From: Neobacillus bataviensis LMG 21833
Lineage (GTDB): Bacteria; Bacillota; Bacilli; Bacillales; Cytobacillaceae
Direction of reading: 5' to 3'
DNA length: 48,724 nucleotides
NCBI RefSeq assembly: GCF_000307875.1
Contig: NZ_AJLS01000135.1
Location: 1 to 48,724, forward strand
Each line of letters begins with the position of its first letter. The first letter of the stretch is position 1. The notes below the pieces were generated by a model. It had not been told where the DNA came from and ran no database searches. It saw only the letters and a list, made by a program, of their open reading frames with translations. The position numbers were made by a program, and so were the translations under genes. This document shows, piece after piece, positions 8,682 to 17,411 of this stretch.

Positions 8682-10031
8682 TTAATGGAAAATTAGAGGT
8701 AATTTATTTACTAAATCATAATCGGGATTATTACTTATCGTTTTCCACACCTCTTCAGGAGCAACTATGTTTGCAAACAGACAACATTCAATAAATTTAT
8801 TCTTTACTTCATCAATAGTAACTATTGGTAGAAAACGTTCTATATGTCTTTTAGTTCCTTGAGTAGTTTTTACCTCAATATCACCATGGGGTAGCCCAAG
8901 CGTATCAGGTTGTGTGTGTTTAATTTTTACAAGTTTAGTTAATTCTAATACTTGTGAATCCATAAGAGCCTTTTCTGTTAGGTTATTCAAATTGACCCTT
9001 CCATGTACAAATGTAAAGGCAACCATAAAAGGTATGCTGAATTTAGCATCTTGTAAGGTTTTGGGACGGCAACGCTCCTCTATTGGATGACACAACATAC
9101 TTGCTGTTTCATTTACCCCTATTACAAGGTTTTCAATTTGAGTATGTTTAAATTGATTACGAAGGATTAGCGCCGATTTTATATAAGGGTGTGAATAACG
9201 ACAGCTCGGGAAAAGTTTAATAGCTGTATCTGAAAATGCCCACGATTCTGTATCTAATAAAATTTTTCGCTGATCTTCGCTTAGATTTTCCCCAAAATAG
9301 TTTCGAAAAAGACCTGTTTTACCATCCATACTGCTTTCAGGAGCTGATACCCCCTCTCGAGCCAAAAATGCTGCTTGAACACCTCCCATAGAGGCAAATG
9401 CAGGATAAATTGATCTAGCTTGAGAACCTACACCTACTCCTGGCTCTTTTCCACCGGCTAATTGCATGTATGCTAGACCTAATGCGTTAACCAATTCTGA
9501 ATCATCTAACCCAAGAACAAGACCAGCAGTGATTGCGGCACCAAGATAACCAAAAAGTTGACTTAGAAACCATTTTGAATCAGCTCCAGTACCTCTCGGT
9601 TCAATAGCATATCCAAGCCTACAAATTAACTCATTTCCAAGTCCTACCGCAGTGACAAGATCCGTAGCTCTAGAATCAGCAATGTCAGCAGCAGCTAATG
9701 CAGCCGCTAAAATTATGGGAGTAGGATGTATTCTCGCTAAATCATTTATATCATCATAATCTAATGCATGTGCCAAAGCAGTATTCGAAAATGCTGCATA
9801 GGCTGGTGGTAATTGATGTTTACTTCCAATTACTCGACCAGCACCACCTTCGACTCCCAAAGATATCCCCGATATCGATTGTAAGGCAATTGGTGCCCCT
9901 TTATGAGCCGCCAATGAGATTCCAATAGTATCAGAAATATGAAGTATTACCTTTTTATGGATTTCCTCAGGCAAACCACGATTTTGTCTTTGACGAATGG
10001 CATTTACAATATCAAAGCTCAATGATGTCAA
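8682..10031 (-). CDS. MmgE/PrpD family dehydratase/isomerase
   Basis: 449 aa, the usual MmgE/PrpD length. The all-helical N-terminal domain carries ALDYDDINDLARIHPTPIILAAALA (the DxxD-x-HP family core) and GNELICRLG. The smaller C-terminal domain contains FPSCRYSHPYI. Family members dehydrate 2-methylcitrate (PrpD) or act on related tricarboxylates and fungal cis-aconitate. It starts at a TTG 6 nt after GGGGGCC and 28 nt after the FAD synthetase stop. With the PEP-mutase-fold lyase next door it resembles a methylcitrate-type module (dehydratase plus lyase), but no citrate synthase partner is in the window, so the substrate is open. Confidence 0.85.
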   Translation of the reverse strand: MTSLSFDIVNAIRQRQNRGLPEEIHKKVILHISDTIGISLAAHKGAPIALQSISGISLGVEGGAGRVIGSKHQLPPAYAAFSNTALAHALDYDDINDLARIHPTPIILAAALAAADIADSRATDLVTAVGLGNELICRLGYAIEPRGTGADSKWFLSQLFGYLGAAITAGLVLGLDDSELVNALGLAYMQLAGGKEPGVGVGSQARSIYPAFASMGGVQAAFLAREGVSAPESSMDGKTGLFRNYFGENLSEDQRKILLDTESWAFSDTAIKLFPSCRYSHPYIKSALILRNQFKHTQIENLVIGVNETASMLCHPIEERCRPKTLQDAKFSIPFMVAFTFVHGRVNLNNLTEKALMDSQVLELTKLVKIKHTQPDTLGLPHGDIEVKTTQGTKRHIERFLPIVTIDEVKNKFIECCLFANIVAPEEVWKTISNNPDYDLVNKLPLIFH

Positions 10032-10059
10032 AAATAGGCCCCCAAAAATATTTCTTTAC

Positions 10060-10932
10060 TTATGATCCACTCCAGACGAAACTATATTTGGTAGAGTGTA
10101 ACCAATTCTGCCCAGTAAAGGAATCCTTTACTTCCTCTCTAATTCTTTGGTGCCAAGTAACCGATACAGTTGTATTACCATTTAGAAATAGTTCTGAAAT
10201 ACTTAAAAGTGGAATTATTTCCTTCTCACTTGTGACAATCACATCCATCTCTTGTGAATAACTTTCTCCAGTTAACGTAACCGCATATCTGCCGGAAGCA
10301 GGAATGGTATAGTAAGGCCTGGCCGTTAAACAACTGCCATCCCATTCACAGCCCACTTCATAAGATCGTCCCAGGAAAGCGGGTAAGTCTTCCACATTTC
10401 CTTTAGCCAACTTTTCCCGGATACAGGTGGAGCTAATTTTTTCCCCGTTGCATTCAACTTTATTAACCTTCGTTACCTCCAAGATTCCCATTGAATCCGC
10501 TTTCAATCGATCCATATTTCCCTCACCGCGAAAGCCATATGAATAATCAAAACCAGCAACTGCATGGATGACACCGAGATCAAGCAAATATTTTGCAACA
10601 AACTTTTCTGGCAGCAACGACGTGAACTCCCGATCGAATTCAACAATATAAAAAATATCGACTCCCAGATCAGAAAAGAGTTTCTGTTTATCAGGGAGCG
10701 GCATGAGATAATCCACTTTAGTTTTTCCATTTGATAAAACGGTTTTGGGATGTGGAAAGAAACTCATAACCGTTAAAAGTAGATTTTGTTCCCTAGCCTT
10801 CTGAAGAGCTATTTGAATGACTTTACGGTGTCCGTTATGAATACCGTCAAAGAACCCAAGCGCCATGACACTCTGTTTTGCCTTTTGCTGCCAATACTTC
10901 AGATTCTCGGGATTCAAATAAATCGTTTCCAT
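10060..10932 (-). CDS. RibF-type FAD synthetase (FMN adenylyltransferase) lacking a recognisable riboflavin kinase domain
   Basis: 290 aa. The adenylyltransferase domain is complete: GFFDGIHNGH (about 27-36, nucleotide binding), SFFPHP, and ISSTCIREKLAKGN (about 166-179). The C-terminal third begins like RibF (FLGRSYEV), but the riboflavin kinase signature (GxxxGRxLGFPTAN) is absent; a divergent sequence of about 100 aa follows. Bifunctional bacterial RibF proteins are about 310 aa. It probably makes FAD from FMN. It has its own copy of the island promoter element and sits among at least seven flavin-dependent proteins. A dedicated FAD supply is inference. No RFN riboswitch is visible in its leader. 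Confidence 0.85.
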   Translation of the reverse strand: METIYLNPENLKYWQQKAKQSVMALGFFDGIHNGHRKVIQIALQKAREQNLLLTVMSFFPHPKTVLSNGKTKVDYLMPLPDKQKLFSDLGVDIFYIVEFDREFTSLLPEKFVAKYLLDLGVIHAVAGFDYSYGFRGEGNMDRLKADSMGILEVTKVNKVECNGEKISSTCIREKLAKGNVEDLPAFLGRSYEVGCEWDGSCLTARPYYTIPASGRYAVTLTGESYSQEMDVIVTSEKEIIPLLSISELFLNGNTTVSVTWHQRIREEVKDSFTGQNWLHSTKYSFVWSGS

Positions 10933-11065
10933 GCAGGTGCCCCCTTCTTAATTACTTTAAGCCTCAATGATAATTTTGCTAAATACTTTTTGCATTGCTT
11001 CCTTTTTTCTAATTTATTATTCATCTATATCAGTAAACAATTAATCCATTTTTAGATTCCTGATT

Positions 11066-11150
11066 AATTTTAGAAAATTCTGCATCCTTAAACTAGAGTA
11101 AAAATAGTTTAAGTTCAATAAGATTTTCAATAATTTTTATTGGTTTTTTG
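11066..11150 (-). promoter_or_regulatory. Island promoter element B
   Basis: Same architecture as element A. CCAATAAAAATTATTGAAAA begins at 11143. TTTTTACTCTAG ends at 11093. AATTTTCTAAAATT lies at 11079-11066. The offset from CCAAT to the -10 palindrome is 64 nt, identical to the other three. It drives the FAD synthetase and PrpD genes. Confidence 0.7.
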
Positions 11151-11204
11151 TTCAATCTGAGGTTTTTATTGATATGAATATGTTGAAAACGAATCGACTC
11201 CATA

Positions 11205-11234
11205 AAAAAACACCTAAAATGAGATTTTAGGTGT
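11205..11234 (-). terminator. Intrinsic terminator of the 15820-11257 operon
   Basis: On the minus strand ACACCTAAAAT, a short loop, ATTTTAGGTGT, then a run of seven T. It lies about 25 nt after the oxygenase stop and separates this operon from the FAD synthetase promoter. Confidence 0.85.
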
Positions 11235-11256
11235 CTCCTATGCTGCTGTTTCCTTA

Positions 11257-12429
11257 TTACCCATTAATCGATACATCAAAGCCAAATTGTGTCTTTCCAA
11301 ACGACTCAACAGAGTCTTCGTAAAGATTGGATCGATGTGTACATACTGCCAAAAGATCACGTATGAACATTTCAATTGGATCTCCTTTGAACATGGAAAA
11401 TCCGCCAAGTGTCAATAAAACTTTCACCGCAATGTCTGCTACGTTCTTCGTAATTTTTGCCCTTATCGCGGCGAATTCACCACGTTTATCTTCTTTTCCC
11501 ATTTCATAGTTTTCTAATAAAGAAATATATTTATCTAATAGACCTTCTGATTCGTAATATTTAATCGTTAATTCTGCCAATACCCCCTGATGCCGGGAAT
11601 CTTTAGCAGAATTTCCTCCCATTCTGACCCGATTTTCCGTTCGGTTCTTAAATTCCTGCAGTAAACGCTCAGCACCACCCAATGCTACCATTGGGAACCC
11701 GACACAAAAGGATGAGAAAAATGGAACATCATAAAGGGGATAGTCTTTATCATACCCCTGTGGCGGTCTGCCTGTACGATCGGCAACCGTCAGCCGTATT
11801 AAATGGTGCTTTGGCACATAGACATTATCGACAATAACCTGGTTGCTTCCCGTACCCCTTAGTCCTAACGTATCCCAATTTTCTACTATTTCCACCTCAG
11901 ATATCGGTATATTTAGCATGCATAGTTCAGTCTCATCACTGTCTTCCATTTTCATTTTCACAGCAAGAGCCACCCAGTCACTGTATAAAATACCGCTTAC
12001 AAAACTATACTTACCGGTTATCCGATAACCATCCCCATCTTTTTCTACTTTTCCTATAGGAGCAAAAATATCTGCTATTAATCCGCCTTGATTCATCACT
12101 TCTTCTGCTCCTTCATTCGTCATAAAAGCTACTAAACTATTATGAATGGAATAAAGAAAGGTTAACCACGCGGCAGAAGTATTGTATTTTCCAACCGTAC
12201 GGATAATTTGAGAATACTCTCTTAAATTTACTTGCGGCTCCCCGTATTTTTTGGGCAGCAACAACTTGGATAAACGAGCCTCTTTTATCGCATCTATAAC
12301 ATTCTTTGAAACTGTTTTGTTTTGATCTGCTTCTAGCGCTTCCGATTCTGCAATTTCCCCAACCTTTTCTGCCCCTTTTAATAACAAGTCCAAATCGGAT
12401 TTGTTTTCATCCAAAACATTGTTTACCAT
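11257..12429 (-). CDS. Acyl-CoA-dehydrogenase-fold flavin monooxygenase, HsaA/HpaB-like (copy 1)
   Basis: 390 aa from ATG 12429, which has GGAGTG 6 nt upstream; a GTG three codons earlier overlaps that site. Helical N-terminal domain, then the beta domain with WVALAVKM and NWDTLGLRGTGSNQV (about 186-200, the flavin-binding GxxGTGS motif), then a C-terminal helical domain. The acyl-CoA dehydrogenase catalytic Glu is not evident. GLRGTGS with the LFxGDPIEMFIRDLLA-like end is typical of the two-component hydroxylases of the HsaA/DszC/3-hydroxylase group, which use reduced flavin from a separate reductase. Expected role: ortho-hydroxylation of a phenol before ring cleavage. It ends the operon with the extradiol dioxygenase. 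Confidence 0.75.
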   Translation of the reverse strand: MVNNVLDENKSDLDLLLKGAEKVGEIAESEALEADQNKTVSKNVIDAIKEARLSKLLLPKKYGEPQVNLREYSQIIRTVGKYNTSAAWLTFLYSIHNSLVAFMTNEGAEEVMNQGGLIADIFAPIGKVEKDGDGYRITGKYSFVSGILYSDWVALAVKMKMEDSDETELCMLNIPISEVEIVENWDTLGLRGTGSNQVIVDNVYVPKHHLIRLTVADRTGRPPQGYDKDYPLYDVPFFSSFCVGFPMVALGGAERLLQEFKNRTENRVRMGGNSAKDSRHQGVLAELTIKYYESEGLLDKYISLLENYEMGKEDKRGEFAAIRAKITKNVADIAVKVLLTLGGFSMFKGDPIEMFIRDLLAVCTHRSNLYEDSVESFGKTQFGFDVSING

Positions 12430-12453
12430 ATTTCGCACTCCTTTTTCATTTAT

Positions 12454-13950
12454 CTACACGTTAATGTTTGCTTGCTGTATAAAGCGTAAAGCATTTTCAC
12501 CGGCTATTTTCCCAAAAACAGATCCTGCCATTAATCCGGCGCCCCCAGGATAATTAAAATAAAATAACCCGCCTACAAGTTCACCGGCAGCATACAATCC
12601 CGGGATCGATTGATATAAAACGTCTTGCACTTCACCGTTCGAATTTATTTTCAAGCCTCCAAAAGTAAAGGTGATGCCGCATGTAACAGCGTAGGCTTCA
12701 AATGGGCCTTCATCCAGCGTATTTGCCCAATTGGATTTCTTTACTGCTATTCCTTCCGTACAACGGCCATCCTTTTCATTAGGGTTGAAGGGGATAGCTT
12801 TAGTGACAGCCTCATTGTATTCCTTTACCGTCCGTAAAAACCCTTCTTTATCAACACCCTCAAGTTTCTCTGCTAACTCTTCTAATGTACTCGCTTTTAC
12901 TTTTGTGACCTGTTTGCCACGATATTCTTCACGCAGAAGACCGGACACTTTTTGATCAAATATCTGCCAAGCAAATTGGCCGGGCTGTTCAAGAATCAGC
13001 TTGCCATACTTTGCGTACGTATAGTTGCGAAAGTCTGCACCTTCATCCACAAAGCGTTTCCCTTCAGCGTTAACCATAATCCCAAATGGATAGCTTAGCT
13101 TTTGGAAACCTTCTGTGAATTCCGGTAAATAACGGTCTCCGCCTACCGAATGGCACCCAGACCAGTTTCCATTGGCAATCGCGCCAATATTTAATGCCAT
13201 TTGAATCCCCTGACCCGTGTTATAACGGCTGCCTCTCGCATGAGCTAAATCCCATTTCGGCCCTAGATACCGCGTCCGCATTTCCGGATTGGCATGAAAA
13301 CCCCCAGAAGCTAAAATCACTGCTTTCGCATGGACTTCCGTCGTTTTCCCTTTATGTTTAAAAATAACCCCGCGAACCCCACCATCGTCATGAATGAGCT
13401 CTGTTGCCATAGCATCGAATAATACTTGCACACCTAGTCTTGCTGCTTCCTTATGCAGTGAGTCGACTAAACCAGGGCCGCCACCGACCGATTCAGCAAT
13501 CATGCCACCCCAAAATTTGAACTTACCGTCGACTTTAAAAGCTTGGCGGCCATAAATCGGTACAAATCTTACCTTATGAGACACGAGCCATTTCATTGTG
13601 TCCAAACTTTTTCCAGTTAGGAGAGAAGCCAGCTCTGGATCGGTTCGGTAATCCGTCATCCGGCACATATCATGAAAGAATTCCTCTTCCGTGTAAGATC
13701 CAAAGTCGGTAATCGCAAAATCTTCCGCCGTTAGATCAGGCATAATTTGTTTTAAGTCCTCATTGCCATCATAAGCAAACCGGATGGAACCATGTGTATA
13801 GGTGCTGTTCCCGCCTTTCTCCGCCTCAGGTGCCTTCTCAAGTACGATGACCGAAGCACCATTTTCCCCTGCTGCAATGGCAGCACACATCGCAGCATTT
13901 CCTGCTCCAACGACTACAATGTCTGCTTCATACTTTTTAATTTCAGTCAC
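12454..13950 (-). CDS. FAD-dependent dehydrogenase, fumarate reductase / KstD-like (long form)
   Basis: 498 aa. ADIVVVGAGNAAMCAAIAAG (8-27) binds FAD; VIVLEKAP and GGNSTYTHG follow. GGFHANPEMRTRYLGP, GKRFVDEGADFRNYTYAKYG and YFNYPGGAGLMAGSVFGKIAG are as in tricarballylate dehydrogenase and related enzymes. It is about 25 aa longer than the paralogue at 6100-7521. Located between the extradiol dioxygenase and the monooxygenase. A hairpin with a T-run lies just upstream, so its expression may be lower than that of the dioxygenase. The substrate is unknown; oxidation of a ring or enone is plausible. Confidence 0.85.
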   Translation of the reverse strand: MTEIKKYEADIVVVGAGNAAMCAAIAAGENGASVIVLEKAPEAEKGGNSTYTHGSIRFAYDGNEDLKQIMPDLTAEDFAITDFGSYTEEEFFHDMCRMTDYRTDPELASLLTGKSLDTMKWLVSHKVRFVPIYGRQAFKVDGKFKFWGGMIAESVGGGPGLVDSLHKEAARLGVQVLFDAMATELIHDDGGVRGVIFKHKGKTTEVHAKAVILASGGFHANPEMRTRYLGPKWDLAHARGSRYNTGQGIQMALNIGAIANGNWSGCHSVGGDRYLPEFTEGFQKLSYPFGIMVNAEGKRFVDEGADFRNYTYAKYGKLILEQPGQFAWQIFDQKVSGLLREEYRGKQVTKVKASTLEELAEKLEGVDKEGFLRTVKEYNEAVTKAIPFNPNEKDGRCTEGIAVKKSNWANTLDEGPFEAYAVTCGITFTFGGLKINSNGEVQDVLYQSIPGLYAAGELVGGLFYFNYPGGAGLMAGSVFGKIAGENALRFIQQANINV

Positions 13951-13970
13951 AACCCTCTTCCTTTCTTTTT

Positions 13971-14003
13971 AAAAAAGCTGACTCAATCTGGTGTTGGGTC
14001 AGC
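13971..14003 (-). terminator. Internal terminator/attenuator between dioxygenase and flavoprotein
   Basis: On the minus strand GCTGAC ... GTCAGC (6-bp stem, extended by CAA/TTG after a mismatch) followed by TTTTTT. It sits inside an operon, 8 nt beyond the dioxygenase stop. It probably gives partial termination so that hydrolase and dioxygenase are made in excess over the two downstream flavoenzymes. Confidence 0.6.
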
Positions 14004-14010
14004 ACATAAT

Positions 14011-14964
14011 TTAAGCTTTAATAGTTGGTTTATTCATTTCCTTATCCATCACGGAATCGCCCCAATAGGTGTTGCCAATCGAATGCTCCTCTTCGGTCCA
14101 TTCAACAGGCTCCCAATCCGGTTCAAAGATTAAGTAGGATCCGCTGAACAATTCAACACGGCAGCCGCTTCCCGGATCAATTACATAAAGATAAAAGGCT
14201 TGAGAAACACCATGCTTTCCAGGTCCGATAAAGTTGATGCCGTTTTCTTTTAGAATATCTGCAGCCCTTAAAATATCTTGGGCATTATCATGCCAGTAAG
14301 AGATATGATGAAGTTGATTTGGCGTTTCAGCCTGTGGTCTTGAAATGACCGCAATATCATGAACTAATGGAGTGACACTCATCCAACCAGCGACAACCGT
14401 TTTTTGATGATACTTTACATATTCACGAAGCTTAAACCCTAATTGGCTGCCCAAATAATCTAGAATTTCACCAACGTCCATGGAAGTCGCAATATTAACA
14501 TGGTCAAATCTTCTTGGTGAGCAACCGCGAGCCCATGCCTTGTATGTTTGATTTTTCAAAACCGACCGTCTTTTTTCATCAGCCTTAGGTTTTTCCACAT
14601 CATAGTAAATTTCAAAGGAGTGCTGACTAGGCAGTTTAAAACGGATTGCCCTGCCTTGTCCCGTCTCCTCGCCTGCTTCAATCCACCTGACTTCTGTACC
14701 TGCTTTTTCTAGCAACTGGGCAAATCCTTCCACATCCTCAGGCCGCTTAGTTCTCCAAGCAATATGATCAACGTAGCCGCTGTCGCCTGCTGTTAACGAA
14801 AGGCTGTGATGTTCGAAATCCCCCCATGCCCGTAAATAGTGGGTTCCATTTACTTCTTCTGTTACTTCCAATCCAATTACATCCCTGAAAAACCAAAGTG
14901 ATTTTTCAATGTCCGGTGTGACAAGTGCTACGTGACCTAGTTTTGCAATCTCTGGTAAAGACAT
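14011..14964 (-). CDS. Two-domain extradiol (catechol 2,3-) dioxygenase, VOC superfamily (copy 1)
   Basis: 317 aa from ATG 14964, preceded by GGAGGTAGG; the upstream in-frame ATG overlaps this ribosome site. Two VOC domains: residues 1-130 structural, 150-290 catalytic. Iron ligands expected at His155 (RRFDHVN), His219 or His220 (QLHHISYW) and Glu271 (GCRVELF), close to 153/214/265 in catechol 2,3-dioxygenases. Second-sphere His202, His251 and a Tyr at 258-260 are also present. Cleaves a catechol next to the hydroxyls. The downstream-acting hydrolase is encoded directly before it (16-nt gap). About 71% identical, without gaps, to the copy at 21091-22044. Confidence 0.92.
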   Translation of the reverse strand: MSLPEIAKLGHVALVTPDIEKSLWFFRDVIGLEVTEEVNGTHYLRAWGDFEHHSLSLTAGDSGYVDHIAWRTKRPEDVEGFAQLLEKAGTEVRWIEAGEETGQGRAIRFKLPSQHSFEIYYDVEKPKADEKRRSVLKNQTYKAWARGCSPRRFDHVNIATSMDVGEILDYLGSQLGFKLREYVKYHQKTVVAGWMSVTPLVHDIAVISRPQAETPNQLHHISYWHDNAQDILRAADILKENGINFIGPGKHGVSQAFYLYVIDPGSGCRVELFSGSYLIFEPDWEPVEWTEEEHSIGNTYWGDSVMDKEMNKPTIKA

Positions 14965-14980
14965 ATTTCCTACCTCCATT

Positions 14981-15820
14981 TTAGAGTTTATTTGAAAAAT
15001 AATTTTGAATTAAAAGATTAAAGCTATCCTTCTGTTCAATTTGTGTCCAGTGACCGGTTTGCCCGTAAACATGGAGCTGGACATTCGGCAAATAGGATAA
15101 TAGATAATAACTGGACTCGACAGAGCAAACCATGTCATCGCGGCCATGTACAAGTAAAACTGGATTTTTGATTCGCTTAAGAGCGGTCACCGGGACTGGT
15201 ACTGCAGCTGTTGCAAATATAGATTCATTGGAAATGTGGATTTCTGACCGCATTGCTGTTTCATAACGTGTTTGTGCGAGAGCATCAATTTCGGGTGCCA
15301 GTTTTTCATCATCATACACAAACCAGCTCATAATTTGACGCATTTTCTTTTCGGATGGATTGTCGTAAAAACCTTTAGCACGGGCGAGTTCCGTACTAAG
15401 CTTTGTATTAGGAGTCCCACCTGGCCCCATAAGGACAACCTTATCAAATCGTTCCGGATGTTCTAAAAGCAGCTCAAGTGCAATGGAGCAGCCTAATGAG
15501 TTCCCCACAATATGGGCCTTTTGAATACCAAGCACATCTAACATTTCAATCAACTGGTTGACCCAATGATCCATCCATCCCTGTCTATTCTTCGGAATTG
15601 GATTAGGATGACCGCTATTCCCGAAACCGAGCAGATCCGGTGCCAGACAGTCATACTTTTCATTGCATGCATTCAAAGCATATCTCCAATTGGCCCAGGC
15701 GAACACACCAGGCCCGGATCCGTGCAGGAATAAAATGGTTTCTGAATTACCTTCACCCGATCGATTTAAATAGGTTTCATAGTTATTTGTTTTAATTAAT
15801 TTTTGCGTAATATTTGACAT
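14981..15820 (-). CDS. Meta-cleavage product hydrolase, alpha/beta hydrolase MhpC/BphD/HsaD type (copy 1)
   Basis: 279 aa. LHGSGPGVFAWANW (about 31-44) is the GPG oxyanion loop typical of C-C bond hydrolases. GNSLGC carries the nucleophile Ser, VHGRDDMV the acid Asp, and TGHWTQIE the catalytic His. The GHW form is also usual for ring-fission hydrolases. It hydrolyses a 2-hydroxy-6-oxo-dienoate into an acid and 2-hydroxypentadienoate. It is the first gene of its operon, with GGAGGAA 10 nt before the ATG and promoter element C about 70 nt further up. Use of a hydrolase rather than an aldehyde dehydrogenase implies a ketone-type ring-fission product. Confidence 0.88.
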   Translation of the reverse strand: MSNITQKLIKTNNYETYLNRSGEGNSETILFLHGSGPGVFAWANWRYALNACNEKYDCLAPDLLGFGNSGHPNPIPKNRQGWMDHWVNQLIEMLDVLGIQKAHIVGNSLGCSIALELLLEHPERFDKVVLMGPGGTPNTKLSTELARAKGFYDNPSEKKMRQIMSWFVYDDEKLAPEIDALAQTRYETAMRSEIHISNESIFATAAVPVPVTALKRIKNPVLLVHGRDDMVCSVESSYYLLSYLPNVQLHVYGQTGHWTQIEQKDSFNLLIQNYFSNKL

Positions 15821-15896
15821 ACTAGATTTGTTCCTCCTTTTTTTAGAAGATTGAAAGCCTTTCCATTCATTTTCAGAAAGGGCTTTAACTTACTTT

Positions 15897-15980
15897 AATT
15901 TTAGAAAATTCACTAATCTCTTTCTAGAGAAAAAATCATTTGATTCCCACTACTTTTTCGGTAATTTTTATTGGTTTTTA
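15897..15980 (-). promoter_or_regulatory. Island promoter element C
   Basis: CCAATAAAAATTACCGAAAA begins at 15974, TTTTTTCTCTAG ends at 15924, and AATTTTCTAAAATT lies at 15910-15897. The 64-nt offset is the same as in A, B and D. It serves the hydrolase, dioxygenase, flavoprotein and monooxygenase operon. Confidence 0.7.
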
Positions 15981-15984
15981 TCAA

Positions 15985-16021
15985 AAAATAAATGAAACCG
16001 GGTTATTATGGCCCGGTTTCA
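15985..16021 (-). terminator. Terminator of the MFS transporter gene
   Basis: 10-bp perfect stem TGAAACCGGG (15993-16002) with CCCGGTTTCA (16012-16021). On the minus strand it is followed by TTTATTTTTTG. It abuts the upstream box of promoter C, so the hairpin insulates the hydrolase operon from transporter transcripts. Confidence 0.85.
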
Positions 16022-16045
16022 TCACCTGAAACAGTAGTAGGAATA

Positions 16046-17368
16046 TTAATTCGGAATCTCCACGGATCCACCATCCACTATATCCTGCTTATCATTTTTC
16101 ACTAATTTTAAGCTAAAGAGCGTGATCAAACTGATCAGCAAGAATGCTGCAATGATGTACATTGCTTGTGTAAAATTGAAGACCCCCATGATCATTGGTC
16201 CAACAAAGCCGCCTAAAGAGGAGAGAGTGCTTACTAAAGCTATACCAGCAGGTGCAGTTGATTCCGAAAAGAAAAAGGTTAAATAGGCATAAAAAGTACC
16301 AGAAATACCATATAAACCTGCAGAAGTAATCGAAAGCATTAAAATCATTAATGGAACAGTAGTTGCAAATGAACAACCAATGAATCCAATCATTGCAACA
16401 GATACACAAATGCCTAAGTGCAGTTTATGTGAATTTGTTCGATCGGCGTTCCACCCTGTAAAAAGGATAGAAGGAATAGCAATGATAGAAGGAATCATCG
16501 CAAGCCAGCCGATTTGCAGGTTAGTAGTTGAAGAAGAGGATAAAGATTTAATAATCGTTGGCATCCAATAGGACAGGGCATTCACTGCGATAAAACCAGC
16601 AATATTAAATAGGGATAATTTCCATAGTTTTGAATCCTTTAACATACCAGTGTGGGAGGTTTTGTTTACTTTCGCGCTTAACTGACGCTCCTTTTCTAAT
16701 TCACCCTCAAGCCATGTTTTTTCAGCTTCCGTTAACCATTTGGCGTTGGCAGGCTTGTTGGTCAAGTAGAACAAAACGACAATACCTAAAATCACTGCCG
16801 GAATTCCCTCCATAATAAACATCCATCGCCAGCCAGCCAAACCGTTCCATGAGATATTATCCATGATCCAAGTTGACAACGGTGCTCCAATCAAACCGCT
16901 TACTGGCAAGGCTACAAAAAATAGGGCCGTTGCTTTTCCTCTCTCTCGGGCACGGAACCAATAGGTTAAGTAAAGAATAATCCCAGGAACGAAACCGGCC
17001 TCCGCTGCCCCGAGTAAAAAGCGTAAAATATATAAATGTGTGGCTGATTGAATAAACCCAGTACATATAACCACAATTCCCCATGTGATCATAATCCTGG
17101 CGATCCACAGGCGGGCACCCACCTTGTGCAAAATTAAATTACTTGGAACTTCAAAGAGAAAATAACTGATAAAGAATAATCCAGACAATAAACCAAATGT
17201 CTCTGCTGTTAAAGCCAAATCCGCATTCATCTGTAAAGCGGCAAAACCTAAATTTATCCTGTCCAAGAAAGCAACAACATAAAGAAGTAAAATAAATGGC
17301 AGGATTCTTTTCATGGTTTTCTTAACCGTGATTTTTTCAAGAGCATCAATAGATGGAGCTTGTTTCAA
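16046..17368 (-). CDS. MFS transporter, anion:cation symporter (ACS) family
   Basis: 440 aa if translation starts at the TTG at 17368, which has AGGGGG 6 nt upstream. The longer frame to 17428 would begin inside the conserved -10 region and is rejected. About 12 transmembrane helices. LDRINLGFAALQMNADL after helix 1 and the FLLGAAEAGFVPGIILYLTYWFRARERGKA loop are ACS-family signatures (phthalate, hexuronate and allantoate permeases). It probably imports an aromatic acid or phenolic carboxylate with protons. Single-gene transcription unit under promoter D, with a strong terminator behind it. Confidence 0.88.
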   Translation of the reverse strand: MKQAPSIDALEKITVKKTMKRILPFILLLYVVAFLDRINLGFAALQMNADLALTAETFGLLSGLFFISYFLFEVPSNLILHKVGARLWIARIMITWGIVVICTGFIQSATHLYILRFLLGAAEAGFVPGIILYLTYWFRARERGKATALFFVALPVSGLIGAPLSTWIMDNISWNGLAGWRWMFIMEGIPAVILGIVVLFYLTNKPANAKWLTEAEKTWLEGELEKERQLSAKVNKTSHTGMLKDSKLWKLSLFNIAGFIAVNALSYWMPTIIKSLSSSSTTNLQIGWLAMIPSIIAIPSILFTGWNADRTNSHKLHLGICVSVAMIGFIGCSFATTVPLMILMLSITSAGLYGISGTFYAYLTFFFSESTAPAGIALVSTLSSLGGFVGPMIMGVFNFTQAMYIIAAFLLISLITLFSLKLVKNDKQDIVDGGSVEIPN

Positions 17369-17411
17369 ATAAATTCCCCCTAAAGTAATTTTGGAAACCC
17401 TTACATATTTA

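Larger units (their letters stand above)
10933..11256. other. Intergenic region between FAD synthetase and oxygenase genes
   Basis: This 324-nt gap contains the terminator of the oxygenase operon at 11205-11234, then promoter element B at 11066-11150, then a long AT-rich leader of about 128 nt before the FAD synthetase start. I searched the leader for an FMN riboswitch pattern and saw none. No gene was found in the gap. Confidence 0.6.

Noticed and set aside
10933..11066. FMN riboswitch before the FAD synthetase gene
   Set aside because: The leader is AT-rich and lacks the conserved RFN helices and the usual GC-rich blocks.
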